64,000 bases of DNA from Diphasiastrum complanatum (lineage: Eukaryota; Streptophyta; Lycopodiopsida; Lycopodiales; Lycopodiaceae): positions 34,419,947-34,483,946 of the forward strand of contig CM055110.1 of the NCBI GenBank assembly GCA_029204225.1, in the 5' to 3' direction. Below the pieces are notes generated by a model. That model had not been told where the DNA came from. It did no database searches and saw nothing but the letters and a program-made list of their open reading frames with translations. The translations under genes were made by a program, and so were the position numbers. Of this stretch, positions 55,601 through 59,859 are shown piece by piece; position 1 is the stretch's first letter; each line of letters begins with the position of its first letter.

Positions 55601-56342
55601 GGTGCCTACACCAGCATACAACCCTAGGCGACCTCACCATGCACATATAGTTAACTCTCATTCCCAGTGTCCATCACTAGTTGTCCAATAAGAGTTAACG
55701 CCAACTCCAATCATAATCAAACTATCACTGACGGTGACTAAACTTGAGTTAACTTTTGTTATTTCATAACTTCACTAGGCTTCCCTAACCTAAGTTAAGA
55801 TGCACACTAACCTTGCTCATTAGGGACAAAAAAGAATGTAAGGTGTGTTGTAGTACAAGCACCAAACAAGTTTGATCCTGCATCTCTATATGGCATTTAA
55901 TAGGTTACATTATTCTAGTAAATCACCCGGCTATCACTTTGAGCATTCTTCTTGTTATTGATTTACGCTATATTTTCAAGGAGCATACCTATCAGAGATT
56001 CTTCAAAACTTAGTGGGCATACAATAAGTAAGAGTGTTGGGCTTATGAGTACTTTGTGTACTAAGTAATGGTTATGTTTCTCATTTTCTTGTTGAAAAGC
56101 GAAGTACTTTTTTATTTGATTTTAGAAAGTCTATTCAAGCTCATCAATTTTGCTATTTCAAGAAGTCTTCAGTGATTTTGAGCAATTGTCACCAGGTTGG
56201 AATTCTCAATCAAAGATGTGACATTCAAGGAAAAACCTTGCAACAGAGAAAAGAAGAGGTTCAAGAGGCACTTATATTGGCAAATGAAGAAACTTCCAGA
56301 TTTAAGGCAGCCAAAGAAGTCATCAAGTCTCTCACTATGCAG
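18450..56342 (+). CDS. PRAF/RLD-type protein gene (PH-RCC1-FYVE), 3' end outside window
   Basis: Seven exons (listed separately) join in phase 0 with GT-AG introns. Together they encode about 925 residues in family order: a short start exon, a split PH domain, a Ser-rich linker, RCC1 repeats, FYVE, and a coiled segment. PRAF/RLD proteins are plant-specific. PH and FYVE bind phosphoinositides on membranes, the RCC1 domain has been linked to small-GTPase exchange and GNOM/PIN trafficking, and the C-terminal BRX domain contacts LAZY proteins. BRX is not in this window. Introns 1, 4, 5, 6 and 7 are 5.9, 10.8, 9.8, 7.7 and over 7.6 kb and packed with retroelements. Introns 2 and 3 stay small (427 and 499 bp). 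Exon 5 has a +1 frameshift, so this is either an intact gene with a sequence error or a young pseudogene. Confidence 0.85.
18492..19129. other. PRAF intron 1, unassigned part
   Basis: An 80-codon open frame at 18649-18891 is hydrophobic and unrecognised. There is no conserved motif. It precedes the copia remnant. Confidence 0.4.
19130..20170 (-). mobile_element. Ty1/copia integrase-RT remnant in PRAF intron 1
   Basis: Minus-strand translation gives the integrase C-terminus ([20 protein letters not shown], then [13 protein letters not shown] at 19851-20057). A hydrophilic linker follows (19457-19888). The start of RT lies near 19300-19450 ([14 protein letters not shown], then [10 protein letters not shown]). 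Frameshifts and stops interrupt it. It lies antisense to the host gene, and no LTR pair was found. Confidence 0.8.
20171..21749. other. PRAF intron 1, no supported feature
   Basis: Several 60-110 codon frames exist on both strands, but none shows a family motif. Part of it (20171-20800) may be the upstream end of the minus-strand copia remnant, decayed beyond recognition. Confidence 0.35.
21750..22560 (-). mobile_element. Ty3/gypsy gag remnant in PRAF intron 1
   Basis: Reading the minus strand across frameshifts gives gypsy capsid phrases: a segment before LETYFQF, then [10 protein letters not shown]-type sequence ([18 protein letters not shown] near 22180), [13 protein letters not shown], and [20 protein letters not shown] at about 22050, the conserved end of the gag helices. 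No zinc knuckle or pol follows in place. Composition and stops show an old relic. Confidence 0.65.
22738..22806 (+). other. G-run cluster, potential G-quadruplex
   Basis: Runs of three or four G recur at very short spacing (gggtgggcaggggttaggg and further gggcat/gggcag steps). At least six runs lie in about 60 bp, fitting the four-run G4 rule several times over. It sits in PRAF intron 1 just upstream (on the minus strand) of the gypsy gag relic, possibly in that element's leader. Confidence 0.7.
22807..24400. other. PRAF intron 1, distal part
   Basis: This is AT-rich DNA with homopolymer runs (T9 near 23141, A-rich near 23435). No gene or mobile-element signature was recognised. Confidence 0.45.
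24401..24487 (+). CDS. PRAF exon 2 (PH domain start)
   Basis: 29 codons include [20 protein letters not shown], the diagnostic first beta strands of the PRAF PH domain, and end LSN|GTAAGT. The length equals the family exon. The acceptor (tatgtgaag) has a weak pyrimidine tract, which is unusual. The Lys/Arg-rich strand is the likely phosphoinositide-binding surface. Confidence 0.9.
24915..25004 (+). CDS. PRAF exon 3 (PH domain)
   Basis: 30 codons after acceptor ttctccag begin [18 protein letters not shown], a close match to the family's LIW(F/Y)SGKEEK strand. The last residues (IIVRHHI) differ from the usual II(S/P)GQRT, although the exon length is kept. The donor is GTGCGT. The divergence may mark relaxed constraint on the PH domain in this copy. 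Confidence 0.87.
25504..25581 (+). CDS. PRAF exon 4 (PH domain)
   Basis: 26 codons include [20 protein letters not shown] and end DL|GTAAGT. The family normally has PRPEKEYQSFSLIY here, so about three residues are missing in frame. The acceptor is ttttttgatag. The next exon follows after a 10.8-kb intron holding gypsy, LINE and SNF2-derived fragments. Confidence 0.87.
25945..26195 (-). mobile_element. Inverted LTR fragment (family J)
   Basis: The sequence matches 40309-40555 in the same + orientation: gcatgccaa, ccaacccaaccaaa, catggaaagaggaRtcaca, gtatacttataccct and caaggcccatgcaccactag. Those copies are minus-strand LTRs, so this piece is also inverted. It runs straight into the plus-strand RT at about 26196, an odd junction. 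Confidence 0.75.
26196..28380 (+). mobile_element. Ty3/gypsy pol remnant (family J) in PRAF intron 4
   Basis: RT starts at [20 protein letters not shown] and includes [15 protein letters not shown] and LCVDYKGLN. After a damaged stretch come [13 protein letters not shown] (intact DD, 26568), [12 protein letters not shown] and RNase H ([35 protein letters not shown]). The integrase is internally deleted: the zinc finger and first catalytic Asp are gone, and the frame resumes at [12 protein letters not shown] (27540), [20 protein letters not shown] and [10 protein letters not shown]-terminal block ([29 protein letters not shown]) ends near 28210. A purine tract (aaggggggaag) precedes the LTR at 28381. 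Confidence 0.9.
28381..28623 (+). mobile_element. Truncated 3' LTR, family J
   Basis: It starts TGTCATGCCCATGACTGGTG right after the polypurine tract and matches the reverse complement of 40560-40789 and 42850-43094. It is cut at 28623, where an inverted fragment of LTR family H begins (tgtaaagaccactagggaat). Confidence 0.85.
28624..29080. repeat. Inverted repeat with ~300-bp spacer
   Basis: The left arm (about 28667-28720, tggagcaaaaccatccaacc, aatcctagatccct) and the right arm (about 29027-29077, gggatctaggattggttggg, tggttttgctcca) are complementary over roughly 48 bp with few mismatches. Both arms derive from the end of LTR family H (37500-37560). The spacer is unrelated, and I see no coding frame in it. 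Confidence 0.8.
29129..29218 (+). repeat. Cluster of GGTTCGAA palindromes
   Basis: The self-complementary core gGTTCGAAcc or its variants (ggttcgaatc, ggttcaaatc) occurs four or more times in about 90 bp. It follows a near-palindrome around tcaaaaaaaatgttttgag. It is non-coding. Confidence 0.7.
29229..29640 (-). pseudogene. Unrecognised minus-strand coding-like relic
   Basis: Two overlapping minus-strand frames (29416-29619 and 29229-29477) have normal amino-acid composition. Examples are [20 protein letters not shown], then after a probable frameshift near 29470, [20 protein letters not shown] and [17 protein letters not shown] do not recognise the family. It could be a captured host exon or an unfamiliar element protein. 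Confidence 0.35.
29746..29818. repeat. (GA)n microsatellite, ~36 units
   Basis: This is a perfect GA run. It abuts the (ATAGA)4 tail of the LINE relic at 29819. Confidence 0.97.
29819..31657 (-). mobile_element. 5'-truncated LINE (non-LTR) relic in PRAF intron 4
   Basis: On the minus strand the RT C-terminal half begins near 31650 ([15 protein letters not shown]). It reads [19 protein letters not shown] (31565-31510), [20 protein letters not shown] (catalytic YADD at about 31440), [15 protein letters not shown] and [11 protein letters not shown] (30773-31429). After frameshifts come [19 protein letters not shown] and a zinc-finger-like [15 protein letters not shown] near 30430. The 3' end (29819-29842 on +) is an (ATAGA)4 tail. 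There is no endonuclease domain or poly(A). Both ends touch GA microsatellites, as if it had inserted into one. Confidence 0.85.
31658..31732. repeat. (GA)n microsatellite, ~37 units
   Basis: A perfect GA run borders the truncated 5' side of the LINE relic. It has the same strand phase as the run at 29746-29818. Confidence 0.97.
31733..32211 (+). other. Duplicated intron-like sequence beside SNF2 fragments
   Basis: The start, tttagataYaagctcctttg + cagtgta (31733-31759), is repeated at 32794-32820. No coding match was found in the rest. It probably belongs to the same rearranged block as the SNF2-like fragments. Confidence 0.5.
32212..32352 (+). pseudogene. SNF2 helicase C-terminal fragment (CLSY/DRD1-like)
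   Basis: The frame reads [20 protein letters not shown], then [18 protein letters not shown] and HKEWLS. This is the conserved last helicase block of plant SNF2 remodelers ([10 protein letters not shown]...VFVYRLV). Together with the neighbouring fragment it best fits the CLSY/DRD1 group, which acts in RNA-directed DNA methylation. The frame is lost soon after. It lies upstream of a fragment that should precede it in the protein, so the order is scrambled. Confidence 0.75.
32623..32780 (+). pseudogene. SNF2 ATPase fragment (CLSY/DRD1-like)
   Basis: After a possible acceptor (atgtggtag) the frame reads [20 protein letters not shown], then [15 protein letters not shown]. This corresponds to the R-R-(I/V)-LSGT-QN-F-E-FN-L---P-F block of CLSY/DRD1-type ATPases, with LSGT changed to LSDT. 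It is a short exon-like piece with no continuation. Confidence 0.75.
32821..33006 (+). pseudogene. Acidic coding-like fragment, possible SNF2-gene exon
   Basis: It follows an acceptor-like ctcctttgcag and reads [20 protein letters not shown], then [10 protein letters not shown]. The acidic, Ser-rich character suits the N-terminal region of a chromatin protein, but I cannot prove it belongs to the same gene. It ends in a GA microsatellite (33007-33045). Confidence 0.4.
33007..33045. repeat. (GA)n microsatellite
   Basis: A perfect run of about 19 GA units closes the block of SNF2-like fragments. Confidence 0.95.
33046..34379. other. Intron 4 DNA with hairpin, CT repeat and G-run tract
   Basis: No gene was found. 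At 33265-33295 lies GGACGCACC-cca-GGTGCGTCC, a 9-bp-arm hairpin inside a CpG-rich island of cgcgtcc/ggacgc units. A (CT)16 run is at 33516-33548. A G-rich tract (gaggggaggg, gggaggggggg) is at 33645-33672. The rest is AT-rich. Confidence 0.7.
34380..34545 (+). mobile_element. Short Ty3/gypsy RNase H relic
   Basis: One frame gives [17 protein letters not shown], matching the gypsy phrase [17 protein letters not shown] found intact at 27280-27330. Only about 50 codons are recognisable, and stops follow. Confidence 0.55.
34546..36004. other. Intron 4, AT-rich, no gene
   Basis: No coding motif was found. A segment at 35965-36020 (cataggcatattgatgagaa) recurs inverted at 42640-42670, indicating shared retroelement sequence. 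Confidence 0.45.
36005..36155 (+). mobile_element. Ty3/gypsy integrase C-terminal relic
   Basis: The sequence parallels 27870-28010 (agcacgtgagaatgtccaaa, gtgcccaagatagggac, aagtgggggattgggtgtat) with many substitutions. It lies only about 210 bp before PRAF exon 5. Confidence 0.7.
36369..36561 (+). CDS. PRAF exon 5 (end of PH domain, linker), frameshifted
   Basis: After acceptor ttcacag the frame reads [20 protein letters not shown], the conserved C-terminal helix of the PH domain. It then reaches a TAG at 36498-36500. The +1 frame continues the family linker ([12 protein letters not shown]...SSDNLK) to donor G|GTTAGT. The exon is 193 nt where a multiple of three is needed between two phase-0 introns, so one base is extra or two are missing, somewhere between 36424 and 36495. 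An AAAAA run at 36452-36456 is a plausible place. Confidence 0.85.
36562..37103. other. PRAF intron 5, start
   Basis: AT-rich intron DNA with no recognised element. Confidence 0.45.
37104..38158 (+). mobile_element. LTR-104 bp-LTR gypsy derivative (family H)
   Basis: Two direct LTR copies (37104-37579 and 37684-38158, about 475 bp) start TG(T/G)TACGGCCATATTC. The second ends ...GGTCTTTACA, while the first stops ten bases short at CCCTAGT. The 104 bp between them ends with a polypurine tract (aagggaggaaaaa) and resembles 28310-28380 next to the family J LTR. The flanks gaaaa (37099-37103) and gaaag (38159-38163) look like a 5-bp target duplication with one change. No PBS is left. It is a deletion derivative resembling a TRIM. 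Confidence 0.85.
38159..39235 (+). mobile_element. Probable LTR upstream of orphan gag-like ORF
   Basis: There is no coding frame. A TATA box (ctatataagg, about 39101-39110) follows a G-run (gggggggggcggg). It is followed within about 130 bp by an ATG in good context (aagATGGC, 39241). This layout fits a retrotransposon LTR/leader, but no second LTR copy was found in the window. Confidence 0.4.
39241..40033 (+). pseudogene. Orphan gag-like coding region
   Basis: The first frame (39241-39360) is a heptad-rich [20 protein letters not shown] helix ending at a TAG. After a shift, 39473-40033 gives a helix ([17 protein letters not shown]), then a Thr/Ser/Pro/Glu-rich region and a short hydrophobic tail. 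I recognise no enzyme domain. Near 40215 gcgggggattg|TGGGGTCTGG looks like a polypurine tract and LTR start. It is probably a non-autonomous LTR element lacking pol, but I am not sure. Confidence 0.4.
40305..40789 (-). mobile_element. LTR, family J (minus strand)
   Basis: On the minus strand it starts TGTCATACCCATGACTGGTC and ends ...GAGGACTTTACA, about 485 bp with TG...CA ends. It matches 42691-43094 and, at its start, 28381-28623. It is the likely 3' LTR of a minus-strand element whose other LTR is at 42691-43094. Confidence 0.85.
41161..41472 (-). pseudogene. Ty3/gypsy integrase C-terminal relic (family J)
   Basis: The minus-strand frame reads [40 protein letters not shown] and [11 protein letters not shown]. 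These are nearly the same phrases as the plus-strand element at 27740-27980, so it is the same family. The rest of pol is missing. The DNA from 41473 to 42690 is non-coding. Confidence 0.85.
41473..42690. other. Non-coding interior between two family J LTRs
   Basis: AT-rich DNA fills the place where gag-pol should lie. Repeated Ytctagattaagattc-like phrases occur, but I see no protein similarity. Confidence 0.5.
42691..43094 (-). mobile_element. LTR, family J, second minus-strand copy (internally deleted)
   Basis: It matches 40309-40789 in order but lacks about 90 bp (the part around aacagatctagtccccaagc). It ends (minus-strand start) TGTCATGCCCATGACTGGTC. It is the likely 5' LTR partner of 40305-40789. 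Confidence 0.85.
43095..43889. other. Intron 5 DNA with GA microsatellite
   Basis: No gene. A (GA)n run lies at 43632-43674. Two diverged phrases about ccaagYatgSca and ctgYatRagccca (43138 and 43213) suggest a small local repeat. Confidence 0.6.
43890..43974 (+). mobile_element. tRNA-like mini-retroposon, copy 2
   Basis: An 85-bp insert lies between perfect 16-bp direct repeats, catttggcatattgga (43874-43889 and 43975-43990). It has an A-box-like TGGCTCAGTTGG and a B-box-like GGTTCGAGCC spaced as in a tRNA. An internal hairpin (CCAAAGtttCTTTGG) replaces a normal anticodon arm, GGGG/CCCC can pair at the ends, and a 3' TTGGAAACCAAGAAG follows. Copy 1 (16266-16351, minus) has exactly the same 3' end. 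This indicates LINE-assisted retroposition of a Pol III transcript. Confidence 0.85.
43991..44869. other. Intron 5, no recognised feature
   Basis: AT-rich DNA with no coding or repeat signal that I could support. Confidence 0.45.
44870..45365 (+). repeat. Degenerate pyrimidine-rich minisatellite
   Basis: About nine diverged copies of ttgctgtccatcaccctcca, with variants such as ttgttgcccatcaccctcga and ttgctctccatcaccttcca, recur every 30-70 bp. The long Ser/Leu/Pro-rich open frames here come from the repeat and are not genes. Confidence 0.75.
45366..46349. other. Intron 5, 3' end
   Basis: No gene. The short minus-strand frames at 45404-45845 show no family. The intron ends with a good pyrimidine tract and branch-like taatgac before gttttgcag. 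Confidence 0.45.
46350..48488 (+). CDS. PRAF exon 6 (RCC1 repeats and FYVE finger)
   Basis: 713 uninterrupted codons follow acceptor gttttgcag and end at KLSTQ|GTATAT. Residues 1-92 are a polar linker. From residue 94 (GDVLIWGEG) come about seven RCC1 blades, marked by recurring IACG.WHTA and WG.G..G.LGHG phrases, to about residue 480. The FYVE finger (about 480-550) has all four cysteine pairs (CSGC, CYNC, CHAC, CTPC) and the RKRHNC basic motif that binds PI3P. A Pro/Ser-rich tail and the start of a coiled coil follow. No stop or frameshift is present, which suggests purifying selection until recently. Confidence 0.95.
48489..49371. other. PRAF intron 6, start
   Basis: No gene. The last 300 bp may be the leader of the minus-strand element whose primer site lies at 49372-49389. 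Confidence 0.45.
49372..49389 (-). other. Primer-binding site, Tat/Athila type
   Basis: The minus strand reads TGGCGTCGTTTCTGGGGA. It differs at a few positions from the tRNA-Asp-type PBS (TGGCGCCGTTGCCGGGGA) used by Tat/Athila Ty3/gypsy elements. An LTR terminus (CCAACA) lies six bases away, as expected. Confidence 0.65.
49396..50258 (-). mobile_element. Putative 5' LTR of Tat-type gypsy element
   Basis: The right boundary is inferred from a TGTAATGTCAGACACCC start on the minus strand. The left boundary is CCAACA beside the primer site. There is no partner LTR or coding region in the window, so the outer end is tentative. Its GA/CT-rich interior has no reading frame. Confidence 0.5.
50545..51640 (+). 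mobile_element. Ty3/gypsy RNase H-integrase relic in PRAF intron 6
   Basis: The translation gives [20 protein letters not shown], then the integrase zinc finger region ([18 protein letters not shown]), [21 protein letters not shown] and [17 protein letters not shown] (second catalytic Asp). It continues with [20 protein letters not shown] and [13 protein letters not shown]. Several stops are present. The first catalytic Asp region is degraded ([15 protein letters not shown]). A fragment only, with no LTR pair. Confidence 0.88.
51866..52620 (+). mobile_element. LTR, family R, with PBS
   Basis: The block ends gtgtgccaca, two bases before a perfect TGGTATCAGAGC (52623-52634), the plant tRNA-iMet primer site. 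Its U3 has internal duplications: atgtaaacatYagttatagt at 51874 and 52051 (177 bp apart), and gtgtcatatgctc at about 52171 and 52247. Related copies lie at 53560-53990 and 56735-57027 (+) and 53140-53480 (inverted). The internal region after the PBS is lost. Confidence 0.75.
52635..53139. other. Leader-like DNA after family R primer site
   Basis: No coding frame. It contains another short echo of the LTR (gcctgaggggatttagtgtg at 52927). It is probably family R leader sequence. Confidence 0.4.
53140..53480 (-). mobile_element. Inverted fragment of family R LTR
   Basis: The reverse complement shares acttggtccagtagtgtatg-type phrases, aggaggtcagtctag, gtcaacgggacacttgtcat and gtaagttaactttg-like sequence with the plus-strand copies. 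With 53560-53990 it could form a long imperfect hairpin. Confidence 0.65.
53560..53990 (+). mobile_element. Family R LTR fragment
   Basis: The same order of phrases as at 51866-52420 is seen (ttatagttactaattctRag, ctgacctcct, gacgtgtcatatgctca, agtgacacttgtca), diverged by roughly 15-20%. No PBS follows. Confidence 0.7.
53991..54721. other. PRAF intron 6, no recognised feature
   Basis: AT-rich, with no coding or repeat signal that I could support. Confidence 0.4.
54734..55493. mobile_element. Palindrome-bounded 760-bp element
   Basis: It is flanked by a perfect 12-bp direct repeat, cttggtttcaca (54722-54733 and 55494-55505). The ends carry GTTGCAG/CTGCAAC inverted repeats. The left end has a 20-bp perfect palindrome (54741-54760, gcagcggatcgatccgctgc) and a 13-bp-arm hairpin (54765-54792). 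The right end has a 16-bp palindrome (55469-55484, cgcgttccggaacgcg). A G/C-rich triple repeat sits in the middle. There is no long coding frame. I do not recognise the family. It resembles a non-autonomous foldback-type element. Confidence 0.65.
55022..55150. repeat. G/C-run tandem repeat (~3 units of ~45 bp)
   Basis: The units alternate ggggttcSgggggRcRgtag and ccccccRagaaac. Each can fold into a hairpin (gggggg...cccccc), and the G-runs also fit G4 formation. The last unit changes to ggtggagggtttggggggca. It lies inside the palindrome-bounded element. Confidence 0.85.
55506..56195. other. PRAF intron 6, 3' end
   Basis: No gene. Two telomere-like CCCTAAA units (aaaccctaaaccctaaatcg, near 55575) occur but are too few to mean more. 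The intron ends at gtcaccag. Confidence 0.5.
56196..56342 (+). CDS. PRAF exon 7 (coiled-coil segment)
   Basis: 49 codons between acceptor gtcaccag and donor ATGCAG|GTCAGC include [19 protein letters not shown] and [14 protein letters not shown]. The latter is a strongly conserved PRAF segment just before the BRX part. Phase 0 at both ends matches exon 6. It lies 7.7 kb downstream of exon 6, beyond several retroelements. The following exon is not in the window. Confidence 0.92.
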
Positions 56343-56734
56343 GTCAGCATTATTTTATTGTTTAGCCTACCTTGACACTTTTAACATGATTAGTTGCCCA
56401 TGTTCAAGGATCTTACAAGATTTTAACCTATGGTATTGTTTGCTTTATTACAAATTGCAATTGCCTCAATCAAGCATACCTAATTGGAGATTAGCATCTT
56501 CAGAAATGAAGATTTTTAGTATTTCCACTTGGGGAAGAATTTGGTAGGTGTATAATTCATTGTATTGATTTAACCACAAACCACACACAAGTTTGACTCA
56601 ACAGATCAGTTCATGCCGCCATAGACACACAAGCCATGCTATCTCTGAGCATCAGCACATGAATTTTGAGTGATACATGAAAAGCTTTTATTCCCTATCC
56701 TGGTTTCTATAGTTTTTCCAGGCAAATGTGTATT

Positions 56735-57027
56735 TTATTACATGTGTCATATGCTCATTGGGATATTTGGTCACGTATACAAGTGACACATGTCAGACAG
56801 TCATCCTACTCATTTGCCTATGTGAGATATGAGAGCCTGGGAGAGGCATTCCTTATCGCATTCTATGTAGCAAAGTTTGGGTGGAGACAAGGCGGCCAGC
56901 TCCTTAGGGTTTTGTCCACACCATCTATGTACTTGCTTACAGAGAGATCGATAAAATTTGAACTTGGAAAATGTTTGTGTAATGTTGTATGTGCTTGTGT
57001 GAGAAAGAGATCAAAGAGAGTCTGGCA
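56735..57027 (+). mobile_element. 5' LTR of a family R gypsy element (partial)
   Basis: It shares gtgtcatatgctcattggga, tatacaagtgacacatgtca and aggcattccttatc with the copy at 51866-52620. It ends ctggca, two bases before TGGTATCAAAGC (57030-57041), a one-mismatch tRNA-iMet primer site. The element continues across the nested insertion to gag at about 62880. The outer LTR start is unclear. Confidence 0.7.
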
Positions 57028-57087
57028 TTTGGTATCAAAGCACAGGGTTGCAAAGAGGGCGAAAATTAACAGATCATGCTGGCTGGA

Positions 57088-57434
57088 TGTTACGAGCTCG
57101 TAACCAGTGCCGAACCCTAGAGAACACAGATAGGTCAAATACCACAGTCAGGGTCGTGTCCAGCGTACATGACCAACATGGCAAGACAGTGTGAGTAGTG
57201 TGCCCCAGCACGGTCCATAGCCATGGCGGGCCTAACACAGCTTAGGGACCCTGTCAGCAGGATAGGGCCCCCAGTTGGGTCCCGACGTGCAGTCGGCCAC
57301 GTCAGTGCCACGTGGCCGACACTTGGCAGTAGCATGCTACCAGTCCTCACACTGGGCTAGGAGGGGCTTACTCTATATCAGGGAGTAGGCAAGGTTGGGT
57401 GGATCAGTTAGTGTTTGCCCTACTGTGGTGTTAG
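57088..57434 (+). repeat. 5' LTR of chromodomain gypsy element
   Basis: It begins TGTTACGAGCTCGTAACC, in which TTACGAGCTCGTAA is a perfect palindrome. It contains a cacgtggccgac segment and ctctatatca. The last base shared with the 3' LTR is in ...ggtgttag, and after that the sequence jumps to ctctctttcag and the gag ATG. Confidence 0.92.
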
Positions 57435-57453
57435 CTCTCTTTCAGTTCCGAAG

Positions 57454-58610
57454 ATGACCACTCCTCAGGGACCTGATCAACCCCAGGAGAGAGGCTTCGA
57501 CGAACTTGAAACAGAAGCCTTGGCTTATAGAAAAGGGAAGGAACCCATGGAAGTGGAAGAACAGGAACAGTTCGCCGAAGAACTCGACGAACTGGTTACC
57601 AAGGAGCAGTTTCTCCAATTGGTAACAGAAGTGGATGAACTGAAGTTGGCATTAGCCAATTTCAAGTCCAGTGTGGACGACTCGTTCGCTAAACTCAAAA
57701 GCTTGATTTTGAGTTCCAAGAAAGGAAGCCTTCCCTCCACTTCTCAGTTATCCCCTTCTCCACTTCCATCAATTTCGGGTGAGACTTTACGGTCTCACCC
57801 CAGTGTTTTTAAAGATTTAAAGCCTCCTACTTTTAATGGGGAAGAGAAGGATAGAAATGGAGTTATTCTACAAACCTTCCTCAGCAAATGGAAGAACATT
57901 CATGCTCTTAAACAGACCCTGACCATTTGCAAGCAATTGAGGCCAGTCTTTCCTTAGGGCCTATGGCCTATAAGTGGTGGTTAAATCTCCAGGAGACTGG
58001 GCAGACTCCCCGGTCATGGAAAGCTTTTGAAGAAGCTTTCCTAAGAGAATTTCTACCAGAAAATGAACTGGATAGAGCCTGGGAAGCCTGGGAAAGGACA
58101 GTAATGGATAAATCCCTCATCCAATATATCTCGCAGTATCGAGAAGCAATTTTAAAGATTAAAAATATGGATGAATATCAGAAAATCAGGGGATTTGTCC
58201 GTGGCCTCAAAGATGAATATAAAGTCGAGGTCCAGAGAAACTCGCCTACTACCCTTGAGCAAGCTCTCAGATATGCTCAAATCTATGATGATTCAGTGGG
58301 TAGGAAGAAGGTGAGACAACAGCCACTTTCTGAGCAGCCTTCTAAGAAAGACTTTCAATTTAAAAAGAAATTTTTAAAAAGAAAGAAAGAAGACAAATTT
58401 AAAAGTGAAACTCCTCAGAAACGCCCTTCACTCATACAGCCCTTAAAACCAGATGATTTTGAGAAAGCCAAACAAGAACGTTTGTGCTTTGTGTGTATGG
58501 GCAAGGGACACACAGTCAGACAGTGTCCCAAGGGGCCTTTCACTAAAAAAGATAAGAAAGATAAAAAACAAGTTCATCTTGTTCAGACTGTATGTTTCCC
58601 CAGTGACTCG
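57454..58610 (+). pseudogene. gypsy gag (frameshifted)
   Basis: The ATG at 57454 opens MTTPQGPDQPQERGFDELET, followed by an acidic coiled coil (EELVTKEQ-like, about 57580-57720). One frameshift near 57910-57930, at a CCC run, moves to the frame of 57927. The capsid part follows ([49 protein letters not shown]), a Lys-rich nucleocapsid, and a CCHC knuckle [14 protein letters not shown] (58485-58530). It assembles the virus-like particle of the element. Confidence 0.9.
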
Positions 58611-59828
58611 GCAGCTTCCGAGATCAAAGTGTATCATGAAGATCATGAACATTGTTGTCAGCTGACCTCTACAATGCTAGCGAGACCCTTCAGCTTTGGG
58701 CTGCATGACCTAGTACGTATGCATGGGAAAGTTGGTAACCAGTCAGTAAGAGTCATGGTTGATGATGGGGCAACCCATAATTTCATCAACTACACCCTGG
58801 TTAAAAAGCTTAAACTACCAGAAGTACCTAGTCAGCATAGGTACATAGTTTCATTAGCTAAGGGTGAAGATAAAAAAATATGGGAAACTATGGTAAGTAA
58901 GTTAAATCTTGGTATTCAGGGGTACCAAGATGAAATAAACTTTCAGATAATGCACCTGGATCGAACAGACATTGTTCTCGGGAGAGATTGGCTCTACAGT
59001 TTAGGACCTTCCCTCCACAGAAACTATCAGGAGAACACCCTCAGCTTTCAGCATAAAGGCCGAGAGATCCAGTTGCATGGGGAGCATGATGTTCCCAACA
59101 GCCCTATGGTCTGCAGTTCAGAGCTTTGTGAGCTAATCGGAGACGAAGACCATCAAGTATTCTTATGTGACTTTCAGTTTATTCTTGAAGTTTCTATTTC
59201 CAGTTCTATTCAGCAGAAAATCAGTAAATTAGAAACTTTATTGTCTAAATTTGAAGATGTTTTTCCTGAAGATTTGCCACATGATTTACCACCTAGCAGA
59301 GAGGTAGATCATGTAATAAACCTAGTACCAGGTACAGCACCTGTTTCTAAACCTCCGTATCGGGTCAGCCAAACAGAGGATGAAGAAATAACTAGGCAAT
59401 TAACAGACTATCTTGGGAAAGGCCAAATTCAGACCAATAGTTCACCATGGGCCTCACCAGTCCTATTGGTGAAAAAGAAAGAGGGGTCTATGCGTCTTTG
59501 CGTAGATTACAGAGCCCTCAATAAAGTCACAATTAAGAATAAATATCCTATGCCTCGGCCAGACGAGTTGTTTGACCAACTCGACGGGGCTAAGTTTTTC
59601 AGCAAAATAGACCTCAGATCGGGATATCATCAAGTCCGTATAAAATCGGAAGATGTCTCGAAAACAGCTTTTAGGACTCGTCACGGTCATTATGAGTTTA
59701 AGGTGATGCCATTTGGGCTCACAAATGCTCCAGCTACCTTTATGACCTTGATGAACAGTGTCCTCAGACCATACTTGCGTAAATTTGTAGTCGTATTTTT
59801 AGATGACATCCTCTCTACAGCAAAATGA
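58611..59828 (+). pseudogene. gypsy protease and reverse transcriptase
   Basis: It is continuous with gag in one frame. The protease motif is [12 protein letters not shown] (DDGA instead of the usual DSGA). The RT has the segments [63 protein letters not shown] and the catalytic [10 protein letters not shown] (59786-59815). The frame then breaks just after the DD, and 59803-60186 continues in a different frame after two small indels. Key catalytic residues are intact. Confidence 0.93.
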
Positions 59829-59859
59829 GGAAGGAGCATCTAAAACACCTCAGAAAGGT

